From Blastobasis lacticolella (lineage: Eukaryota; Arthropoda; Insecta; Lepidoptera; Blastobasidae), in the NCBI GenBank assembly GCA_905147135.1, contig LR990050.1, positions 7,452,501-7,516,500 of the forward strand: a stretch of DNA of 64,000 bases, written 5' to 3'. The notes below the pieces were generated by a model. That model saw only the letters and a list, made by a program, of their open reading frames with translations, ran no database searches and was not told where the DNA came from. This document shows positions 36,101 through 48,100 of the stretch, piece by piece; within the stretch, counting starts at the first letter, position 1; each line of letters opens with the position of its first letter. The translations under genes and the position numbers were made by a program.

Positions 36101-39100
36101 ACACGAATTTGATAACGAGAGAAGCCTTTCATTTAGAAAATTAATTTGGAAATCGGACAAACGATTCCTTGGCGCTAAATTTGTACAAAGGTGGACTAAA
36201 AACTTCGTAGCGTTATCTACCAATCTACTCTAAAACTCTTTCAAAAACCTGAAATATGTTACAGACTCTCCCGCTACACAAAGTGATGGAAAGCGTAACA
36301 GGCCGCCGCTACCTGTCCATGTTTCTGGACACTGTCTCCTCGCAAGGGCTGGTTGGCTTCTGGACAGCTGTGGAGGAGCTAAGGCAGAGTCCGCGCAGCA
36401 GTTGGCACCAGTTGGGTGCTGAGATCTTTTACACCTACATCAGATCGCCCAGCGCTGAGATTAAAGTGGATAAGGTAATTGAGAATTTTTATTTCTTTTT
36501 CTATCTCAATAGGCAGTAAAATATTTTAGTGTTAGTTGGTAGTGGCTAAGCTACATGAAAAGGTATGCTATATTTACTATGACAGCCCGTAAGTATAAAA
36601 TAAGCACGTAAAGCGCTGTCCTAATTGGCAACGGTACGACCGTTGTCGTACGTCGGACGTCGCCCAACCAATAGGAAACCTCAAAACCACCGGTCGCACG
36701 ACCATGGTCGCATTACCGTTGCAAATTAGGGCAGCGCCTAGAAGTATATATAGTAGGACCACGCTAAGTCCGAATCACTTTAAAAAAAAAATATATCTCT
36801 GTATGGCAACTAATGCCATGTCTTTTATCCGTCATAGAACGTCATTCATAAAAGTCATAACAAAGAATTTGACTGACTTGAAAAATATTGTTGAGGCGAT
36901 TGGCACATTGGAACGCAGCGCAGCATTCATTCTGGCGAAATTTGGAAATATGTGTAATTTTTATATTGTTTTATATACAATAAAAAATTTAGGAATTCTC
37001 CAAATTGTTATAATCTTTTCATAAAATTATATTATTTAGGCGAAAAATAATTTGAGAACTGAGTAACGGAATACCTATTTGACAATCCTGGAGACCTCAC
37101 TTCACAGCAGCGGCCTATTTGACGCCTTCTTATGTAGAAAGTACAGCGCTAAAAACTTATCTGACCCGCAGCCCGTGTCAAATGTGTCAAAGAAAAAAAA
37201 CGACGAATCCGCACGAACGCGCGTGGATGCGTTTTCAGTGTGTTCGACTATGAGTAATTTCCATAGAAACCGATGACAGCTCAAATAACGTTATGTCACG
37301 CACTAACGCACGTCACGCACAACTGTACGGTGCTGCGTTCCAGTGTGCGGATCGCCTATATAATAATGGACAATAACTGACAAGGACAGATTATCCAATA
37401 GATATTGCCATATCCACATTTTATATTTTCTACCACTGTCAGTTAATTCGGACTAAGCGTGGTCCTATTATATTGCCGCAAAAGGTAGCAAATAGTTATG
37501 TACGACTTTCATACACATAGTACCTCTATTATTTAGGATATACCTACTTTAATTTGTCAGAAATAAAGATATCGGTAGTGTTCTTGTACGACTGTTTATT
37601 GCTCTTCTTAGGATACTCGAAAAAGAATGGAAGCCTTTCTACTAGGCGACAAAGGACCAGAAGTGTTCTATGAGGTCCAAGACACTGTTGTGGATACCAT
37701 CCAAGAGAAATACTACCCATCTTTCCTGCTGAGTGAACAATATAAAGCATTTGTTGTGGAACTGGCTGCAGAGGAAGCTAATAAAGGTACTGTTAATATT
37801 TGCTATTATTATTATAAACAGTTGTCCCACTGCATGGCAAATGTCTCCCTAGCCACCTCCCATTACTCAAGATATATATATAGCTTTCCTTGGTCAATCT
37901 TTAAAAAAATGAATCCAGCTAAATAAATCCACCAGATGGCGCCACTGAGACGTGCGTTCTGCTGTCAAAATAAAGCCCTGTCATTGGCTAGAATCGATCC
38001 GCTACTTTACAGCTGTTGTGTCTGTCCAATAGCGCGGCAGTATTTTTACAGCAGACTTTACGCCTCAGTAGCGCCATCTGTTGGATTTTGCAATCGCAAA
38101 CATTTCATTCAAAAATTAATTCCGCCATCTAGTGCAGTAGAATAGTTTTAGAGGTGGAATTTATTCTAACAGAACTAAATTGAAAATATACACCTGTTCC
38201 TTTAATGGTAATATTTTGGTACTTCGTAAATGTCTCGGAAACTGCGTCCTACGGGAATATAGTCGATTACTAGATTACACTTACAATTTTTACTTCACTA
38301 GCTTTTTCGAATTCTCAACAGTTTACGAACAACACACTCGCTTGTGGCGGTTGACTAAATACCCTATTTTTAGGGAATTGTAGGTGTACATTTTTAGTAT
38401 GTTGAACACAAGCGTATTACCTACCATTTGCCTAGTTTCTGTTACAATTTATTCCACCTCAAGCTATATTTTCGGTTAATTCTACTTCACTAATAGCACC
38501 ACCCTCCGCGGGCTATGTCCTCATCCTCACTACGTAGCGCGAAGGTTCGAAAAAACGTTTCTCACTCGTAATTCGTACTTATTATATTATCACGTTGATG
38601 ACTAGGTCCTGAAATTGCTCGAAATGGCTCGCAGCCACAGTGTTTCCTATGGACTATGTGGGATGGTCCAAGAGGTATATTAGAGGTCCCTTTAGAGGTG
38701 GCCAACGCAACGATATCCCTGGTATTGCCAATCTCCACAGGCGGCGATAACCACTTTCCATCATCTCTCCCGCTTACCTACGAGGGAGGTCCGATAAGTA
38801 CTTAGCCTACAAAAGAAAAACGAAAATTTTGGAAAAGTGGCGATTTATTTCTCAACATAGTCTCCTTTCAACTCTATACACTTGACCCAGCGATGCTCCA
38901 ACTTCTTTAACCCGTCTGAAAAATACGTATTCTGTAGGTCTGCAAAGTAGGCCTCCGTAGCGGCGATAACCTCCTCATTCGACTCAAATTTCTGCCCGGC
39001 GAGTGACTTTTTCAAGTTTGGAAACAAAAATAAGTCACACGGGGCCAAATCTGGAGAATACGGTAGATGGGGCAGCTGTTCCTAGCCTAATGCGACCAAT

Positions 39101-42100
39101 TTGGCCGTGACGACGGCGGAGGTGTGAGCCGGTGCGTTGTCGATGGAAGAGCACTTTTGTCTTCGCCAAATGAGGCCGTTTTTTCTGCAATTCGGCGTCG
39201 AATCGGCCCAATAGTTCGGCATAGTAGAGCCCTGTGACCGTTTTGCCTTTCTCCAGGTAGTCGATGTAGATCACACTTTGTGAATCCCAGAAAACGGTGT
39301 CTATCACCTTTCCGGCCGATGGGACAGTCTTCGCCTTCGTCGGAGCACATTCGCCAGGTAAAGTCCACTATTTCGACTGTTCCTTGGTCTCTGGTGTGTA
39401 CCAGTGAATCCATGTTTCGTCGACGGTCACGAAACGACGCAGAAACTCCTTCGGATTGCGCTTAAACAGTATCAAACACTGCTCTGAAGTGGTCTCACGG
39501 ATGCGCTTGTTGACCGGAGTGAGCAAACGCGGCACCTATCGAGCCGACAGCTTTCTCATGCTCAATATTTCATGCAGGATATGACCCACGCGGTCTTTTG
39601 AGATGCCTACTGTCTCAGCTATCTCGCGCACCTTCAATCGGCGGTCTGCCAATACGAGATCGTGGACTTTTGTCATGTTATTCTCCATGGTAGCCGTTTT
39701 TGGGGCACCTGGGCGTGGCTCATCAGAAACTTACGTGCGACCACGTTGAAACTCGTTAAACCAATTTTTGACGGTCGCCATTAAAGGAGAAGAGTCACCG
39801 TACACAGCATCCAAGCGCTCTTTGATTTCGCTGCGCGATTTCCCTTCCAAAAACAAGAATCGAATCACCGACCGATATTGCTCCTTTTCCATTTTTCTAA
39901 AATCCGCGGACACGCCCGCTTCCACACGCGGTCAAAACAAAACTACAAATCCAATATGAATTAAATTTTGACAGTAGCCGTCTACGAGGATGTACTACAC
40001 GATAGTAAACTCTCTTACGATAGTGGCGCCATCGGGCGGTGGGGCTAAGTACTTATGGGACTGCCCTTGTATGTAACATAAAAAAAAACGATCAACCCCA
40101 GAACTAGTCAACGACCGGTCGCCCATAGAAGAGCGGCAGTTGTCGAACGAGTCCGCCGGAATATCGCCCAGCCACAGTGTTTCCTATGGACTATGACATG
40201 GAATCGTTCAAGAGCTATATTAGAGGTCTCTCTAGAGGCGGACAACGCATTGGCGATATCCCTGGTGTTGCTGATTTCGCTTACCTATTTCTCTGCTGTG
40301 TCATCATCATCATATACTCAAGAGTATGACTCTTGTCGGTGGAGCAATCGCCACTCTTCTCTCCTGTCTGCCAACCTCTTCATCTCTTTATAATCTGCGG
40401 CGCTCTTTATAATCTGTTGTGTGACAAAATATCTATCATCCCCAGAACTAGCCAACGACCGGTCGCCCATAGAGGAGCGGCAGTTATCAAATGAATCCGC
40501 CTCGTCGGCCGAGAGCGCGGCCGGCGTCGTGCACCTCGCTGACCACTCCACGTACGCGCGACGGAAACTGGGACAGCTGCAGGAGAGGCACAACAATAAG
40601 ACGCAGGTGTGTGTTTTAGGATTGTATGTTTGAGATTGTGATTATACATAGATTAAGTGACTGTGTGAATTGGCCGTGGTGACCGGCAGAGTAGAATAGC
40701 ATCAGCCCATTATACTTGTGGGTGTCGTGATGGAGTCTAATATTGTGGAGGCACAAAATCTAAGTCCCCGTAGACTGAAAAAGGGGCACGGTGTTTTCCA
40801 TTGTTGTATTTATAACACTGCGATCTCCAACCCGCCTGTCAATCGTAATTATGGCAATAACCTCCCCTTTCATGGAAGTGGACTGTTATGGGCTATGAAG
40901 TGCCTGTTCATAATTTATTCACTTTAGCGAATACGTATAATTTGTCTGTACCTATCCATAAATATGGTTGTAATAGATGAAATTCGCTGATGCTGCCTCG
41001 GCGGGTGGTCGGTCGCCGGCTTCGAGCCGTTGTGACAAGTTTGGCCGAGTCGCCATGAAGAGACACTTTCACAAACAAACAACTATCTCGATTGAAGTCT
41101 TATTTATTACTCAATTAAATCATACAATGCTTATATTTAAGTACCAATTTAGTGCTTACGAAACTACATACATTTTAGACATAAAAAAATGTAACTGATT
41201 TATTTTGTTAACACATCAACGGCACAATAGTCCTCTGTTTTACGAGTTTCACTTTATTTAAGTTAATTATCTATACATAGTATAAAATATAGTCACTTTC
41301 CGCCGTCTGTCCCTATTTATCTATGTACGTTTACATCTTTTAAACCACGCAACGGATTTTAATGCGGTTTTCAACAATAGATACTGTGATTCAAGAGGAA
41401 GGTTTTTATAAGCAAGAAATTTTTTTTACGTAGGGGTAAAGTAGGTATACGCGAACGAAGTCGCGCCGAATCACTAAATAATCACTAAAACCCGATATCC
41501 GTGTCTCCCCCGCCAGGCTTTGGCGGCGCTGCGGCTCTCCCTGCGTCCGGAGTCCCCGGCGCTGGCGCTGCTGGCGGGCGAGGTGGAGCGGCTCGCGGGC
41601 GAGCAGCGCCGGCTCGAGGCGCACCTCGCCCGCACCGACACCTGGGCCGACCACCTCGGCACCTGGCGCGCCACCGTGCACAGCGCGGAGGTAAGCAGCG
41701 CCGGCTCGCCCGCACCGACACCTGGGCCGACCACCTCGGCACCTGGCGCGCCACCGTGCACAGCGCGGAGGTAAGCAGCGCCGGCTCGCCCGCACCTCGC
41801 CCGCACCGACACCTGGGCCGACCACCTCGGCACATGGCGCGCCACCGTGCACAGCGCGGAGGTAAGCAGCGCCGGCTCGCCCGCACCGACACCTGGGCCG
41901 ACCACCTCGGCACCTGGCGCGCCACCGTGCACAGCGCGGAGGTAAGCAGCGCCGGCTCGCCCGCACCTCGCCCGCACCGACACCTGGGCCGACCACCTCG
42001 GCACATGGCGCGCCACCGTGCACAGCGCGGAGGTAAGCAGCGCCGGCTCGCCCGCACCGACACCTGGGCCGACCACCTCGGCACCTGGCGCGCCACCGTG

Positions 42101-45100
42101 CACAGCGCGGAGGTAAGCAGCGCCGGCTCGCCCGCACCTCGCCCGCACCGACACCTGGGCCGACCACCTCGGCACCTGGCGCGCCACCGTGCACAGCGCG
42201 GAGGTAAGCAGCGCCGGCTCGCCCGCACCTCGCCCGCACCGACACCTGGGCCGACCACCTCGGCACATGGCGCGCCACCGTGCACAGCGCGGAGGTAAGC
42301 AGCGCCGGCTCGCCCGCACCGACACCTGGGCCGACCACCTCGGCACCTGGCGCGCCACCGTGCACAGCGCGGAGGTAAGCAGCGCCGGCTCGCCCGCACC
42401 TCGCCCGCACCGACACCTGGGCCGACCACCTCGGCACATGGCGCGCCACCGTGCACAGCGCGGAGGTAAGCAGCGCCGGCTCGCCCGCACCGACACCTGG
42501 GCCGACCACCTCGGCACCTGGCGCGCCACCGTGCACAGCGCGGAGGTAAGCAGCGCCGGCTCGCCCGCACCTCGCCCGCACCGACACCTGGGCCGACCAC
42601 CTCGGCACCTGGCGCGCCACCGTGCACAGCGCGGAGGTAAGCAGCGCCGGCTCGCCCGCACCTCGCCCGCACCTCGCCCGCACCGACACCTGGGCCGACC
42701 ACCTCGGCACCTGGCGCGCCACCGTGCACAGCGCGGAGGTAAGCAGCGCCGGCTCGCCCGCACCTCGCCCGCACCGACACCTGGGCCGACCACCTCGGCA
42801 CCTGGCGCGCCACCGTGCACAGCGCGGAGGTAAGCAGCGCCGGCTCGCCCGCACCTCGCCCGCACCGACACCTGGGCCGACCACCTCGGCACCTGGCGCG
42901 CCACCGTGCACAGCGCGGAGGTAAGCAGCGCCGGCTCGCCCGCACCTCGCCCGCACCGACACCTGGGCCGACCACCTCGGCACCTGGCGCGCCACCGTGC
43001 ACAGCGCGGAGGTAAGCAGCGCCGGCTCGCCCGCACCTCGCCCGCACCGACACCCGGGCCGACCACCTCGGCACCTGGCGCGCCACCGTGCACAGCGCGG
43101 AGGTAAGCAGCGCCGGCTCGCCCGCACCTCGCCCGCACCGACACCTGGGCCGACCACCTCGGCACCTGGCGCGCCACCGTGCACAGCGCGGAGGTAAACC
43201 ACCGACCGCCTCAACCTCAACCTGGCACGTTTAAAACTTCTATTCGTATTGTTGATGATGAAGCCTCTAAGAGACGGTAGTAATCTGTTTTCTACCGGCT
43301 GTACATCGGGGAATGTCCCGAAGAACTGTTTTATTTGGTGCTACCGTCACTTTGATAGTTTTTATCCGCACCATCTACTTAGATGACCTTCCCCTACCCT
43401 AAAAGGGAAAATTGTGAAATTAGCTCTCCTTCTTCTTCAAAAGGCATATCTATAGGTACCTCAAAGGCCCCCCCCCATCTGCATCCCCTTAGGTTGCAGA
43501 TGTTCTGAACGACGGTGGCCGCTTTTCATCAGGTGGACCTTCCTATCAGGGAGACATCCCTAGGCAATAAAAAAAATTAGTTGGTGTTGTAATGTAAATA
43601 ACTCATTCATAGGATGAATCCCTCCACTCAAAAGATCTGAAAACCCCTTTTTATCAGATGAGAGGACTAATTCTTAAATTGAGTTTTACGCGTTGTTGTT
43701 GTTGCAATAAGTTTTATATGCAATGAAGATATATACCTATATTGTTTTAAACTGTATTTTTACGATCTCCTTTAATGTACAATAAAGTGTTATAAATAAA
43801 TAAATAAATAAAACTAACCTCTCAATTACCAGGTGATAGACGAATCCAAACCGCCGCAGTTTGTGATAGTGGTGCATATGGCGACGGAAGATGGCGCGGC
43901 GGATGAGGATCGACCCGAGCAGATCTCCACGGGCTGGGTGCTGCTAAGAACCCTTAATGAGTTCCAGGTAAGATAAATGGAGACAGGATGATAATACTAC
44001 TCAAATAAAGGACGAGGCTTCGATTCGCTCAAAATACGATTCATCTAGAGATAACTTATTTAGCGGTCGCCACGCAGAGGTCCCGGGTTCAATTTCTGGC
44101 CGAGCAGAAATTTAAATGATGAATTTTAATTTTTGTTACGGGTCTGGGTGTTACATGTATAATAATTACGTATTAAAAAGAAGTATATAGAAATATAAAT
44201 ATTTATTTATAAATTAACAGGTTTGTATCAATATATTTTTAAAATAAAAGCTTAAGTATCTAACACCCATAGCAAAAGCTATGCTTACTTTTGATTTGTC
44301 CATTCATATTTATTTATTATTATCACCTACTTATAATTGAGCAATCGTTCTTGATAATATTTGTTTGTTTCAGGAATTGCATCGAAAACTAAGGCCTATG
44401 TGTGCGGAGCTAAAAAATATAGAGTTGCCGTCGAATTCCTTCAAGTTTTTATTCGGGAAAAACGACAAAAACTCATTAGAAAAAGCTAAGATTTTGATAC
44501 AAAAATATTTAGAAGTAAGAATACTAGTCACTTTTTATTAAACGAATACCTTTCCAAACCACAAATTTAACTGAGAATGCTAAAATTCAAATGTAATTTT
44601 TTCAGTTCGTCTTAGAAGACGACCGCCTGAACCAAAGCGAAGCGTTATACACATTTTTAAACCCCAGTTCTGAGTATTTAAAACAAGGAGATTTGCCGAA
44701 GAAAAACAAATTCTCTTTCTCAACATTGTTCAAAAGGTACGTTTAACTTTAAACTTAGGAAGCTTATATCTGGAACTTGGAAGCTTATATCTTTTATCTG
44801 GACCACAAATCAATATCAACTTTAGTTCTAACATTCTCCAGTACAAGCAGTGAAGCAACCACCCGATCGTCGCAAGAGAGGGAAGCGTTCGCCCATATGT
44901 CGGCAGACGAGGAAGAAATGTCTCAATACCTCGACGGAAACGGCGGAGACGCTGGCAAGAATATGACCACAACCTTGCGTGGTAAGACAGAAAATGCGAA
45001 TTGAACCTAACGGAATTTAAACTGACGCCTCAGCCGGTCTAGCCATCTTTGACAGCTCCGCTTGCGTGATGCGTGTATGGTAGAAAATTGACAGGTCGAA

Positions 45101-48100
45101 GTTCGACTATTTCTACCAACATCTACATTGACTCTGATTGTGTAGGATCATCCGCCAATCCGCCTCCTTTGTACACCGAAAGCACGTGAATTGTTCTATG
45201 GACCAAGAATTTCTACCACAACCAGCTTATGTCAGATAACGTTAGCTTATGTCAAATCCCATAAATTTTTTCTACCAAAAACGATTGTAGATTAACGAAA
45301 CCTCTTGGCTAAGGCCGCAGGAGCATAACTTTGTCAATTGTCAGAGGTAAAATTCGCTTGCACAAATTGCGGCTGAGTCAGCTGTTCACAAGCCAGAAAA
45401 TTAAGTCCGTGTGACGTCGATGCTCCTGAGGTGTCGACGTAGGGTGGGCAAAAAGCGTTATTATCCGCCTGATAATGAGGGTATTTGCGATTTCAAAATT
45501 CACTAGATCGCTACTGAAATATAAGGTCTGTTGTTAAAAATCAAGCTGTCATCACCGTCATCATCACAGCGCTTCCACTGCAGAACTTACGACCTCTCCG
45601 ACGAAAGGGTAGGCTATTTCCATAATCTCCACGCTTGGCAGGTGGTGTGATAAATATAACAATGGAAAACGCTGCTGCCCATTTACCTAAGGAGCTGTAA
45701 AATGGTTCAATCATTACCAGCCAATGGCGGCTTTATTGACAACAGGCCCCACTCCTCAGTAGCGACATCTGGTGGATTATGGACTCACAAATCCCCTAAT
45801 TAGATGGTCTTCAATATTTCCATCTCACAACTAGGTGCCGGCAGCCTAGGGGAAGAGCGAGACAGCATAGCGGAGCCGCTGTACGCTCTCCTCAGCGAGG
45901 TGTTCGATATGCGCGGAGTGTTCCGCTGGCTTCGGAAGACCCTCGTGACCTTTGTCCAGATCACTTACGGACGGACTATCAACAGGTAAATCCGATTAAT
46001 AGAAAACCAGTTTTTTAGGATGTAGGCCGTGTGGGCAGGGTAGAATATAGTAACAGTCGCTTCCATCACGGATGTCGTTTATGGCGACTAATGATTCAGT
46101 GGAAAGCCAGCTAGCGGGTACATAACAGACGATATAAAAAGCTTCCTAGGACCTTCGTAGATCAGTGATCAATCAATGAGATTAGTTTTTTCAACACTGC
46201 GACCGCCATCGCGCCAGCCATGCATGGAGATAATGTAAAATTACTTCACTAATGTGGAGATGGCTCAAGTTCAGCAGTGGACTTCTACAGGCTGTTTGAT
46301 ACAGGTTTAAGTTATATCAATCAAGATATTGAATTTGGAGTTCAAAGTATATTTAGCAACTCTACTTAGATCAATGTTACGTCTATCTAGCACCCAAAGC
46401 ACAAGCTTTATTTAGCTTATGGCCAGATGGTGCTGTGTGAGTACTTCCAAGCTTATTATCATTATTATTCCAATACCAGGCAAATAAAGGAGACGATATC
46501 GTGGATGTTCTCCGAGCAAATGCTGCATTACTACGTCAGTGGGGTGCTCAAGTCGTGGTGGCCGGGCGGCGTGTTCAGCGACACTCAAGAGAACAGGAAC
46601 TTCCAGGACAAAGGTTTGTAGCGGTGTTGAATATTGCTGTGGTTCTCGTCAAGTGGAAAGAACGCTGAGCGACAGTGGAGGATGTTATTTATTTATTTAT
46701 TTATTTATTCATTTATTTCAGGCAACTGAGGCCCATATTTATAAATACACAAACAACATAAATACAAAATAAACTAATACAAAATACAGACAAAGATAAA
46801 ACCTATACCTACATACAAATTATTATAAATTGTAAACTAATATATAAAAATATAATTTATTAATATCTTAAAAATAACTATCACTTAATGTCGTTCAGCG
46901 GCACCGGAAATTCTGGGTCGCCCACGGAATCGCCGGTACACCACACCCTTCGGCCAATATTCTTCCCTCATGAAGAAATCCAAATCTGCGGTGGGAACCA
47001 ACGCCACGAACGAGTTGAACGTACGTTCATGGCTTGATTCCAGGAGCTGGACCCTCACGAGGTACTTCTTGGTTATGCGGATGTGCTCCTCCACGTCCTT
47101 TGCCGTCACCGTGTAATGAAGGCGGGACAAGTAGAGCGCAGTCGTAGGTGTCGCAGGGCGCAGCAGGAAGTTGGGGCCAGTTACTGCAGTGCCGCGAAAA
47201 TTCTGAGCAGCACGACGTCTACTCTTCTTCTGGACCGTGACAAATCCTTCCTCATCACAGTCCCCGTCGAGGGCGCATGGGGGCTTCAATGCCGCCGATT
47301 CTCGCGGAGTTGAAGCCTCCACGCGAAGGTGTTGGCGCGTAGTCGATGCGCGGACAGGAGCCGTGGGCGCCGGCGTTCGAGCGGCGGGCGCAAGCGAGCT
47401 CGCGGCTGGCTGCGGCGGGCGGGGCGCGGGTTGCGCGTCACGCGGCGGCCCGGCCGAAACGCGCGCGCCGATGCGGGCCGCGTACGTGTCGGGTGTCCGT
47501 GCGGCAGGCGATGGCGACAAAACTGCTGACTCGAAACTCGAGGCCGCGAGGTCGACACTCGCACAGCCGCGCTGAATACACACATTAGCAGCGTCAGCAG
47601 GCGACCCGATGACTGTAATAGAGTTGCGCAAAGCGTCGACTTCCTCCCGCAACTCAACTACAGTTTTTGGTATGCCTCAAATTTTGTTCCCATTTCGGCC
47701 AGATTTGCCTTCAGGAGCACGATGTCCTTCAGCAACCGGGTGACGTCGACGTGGTCGAAGGTGACGGGCGGGAGCTTATTCAGGTCCCTCGCCACAAACG
47801 TTGGTACGTCGTCTGGATCTGTCTCTTTCAGCAGCGTGATGATGTCCTGTATGCTTCTCGGTGTCCCATCACGCCGTCGCGACACCATCTTCTCCATCAC
47901 GTTGAGTGAAGAGTACAGTAACACCTTGGCTTCAGATATGTCCGCCTCCGAGAAGTTGGTTTTGCATATCTGAACGGCACTAACCTCGTCCATCACGTCT
48001 AATTTTTGCTGTAAGAACGCGAGGAGCTCGTTCACAATGATGTTTGTAGCCATCGCAGTGACGCACGCGCGACGGTTTGCACCGCCGCCTCAGTAAAACA

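Noticed and set aside
41501..43197. Plus-strand repeated frames through the same array
   Set aside because: They read through intronic repeat units out of the SNX25 frame; the correct frame stops at 41772-41774.
41406..43220. Minus-strand open frames of 604, 567 and 533 codons with CRCGRGAGEPALL-type repeats
   Set aside because: They are complementary readings of the GC-rich exon 9 array. Stops are absent because the repeat unit lacks them in those frames; the true coding strand is plus (SNX25).
47083..47973. Plus-strand frames opposite the LINE ORF1
   Set aside because: Antisense shadows of the GC-rich ORF1.
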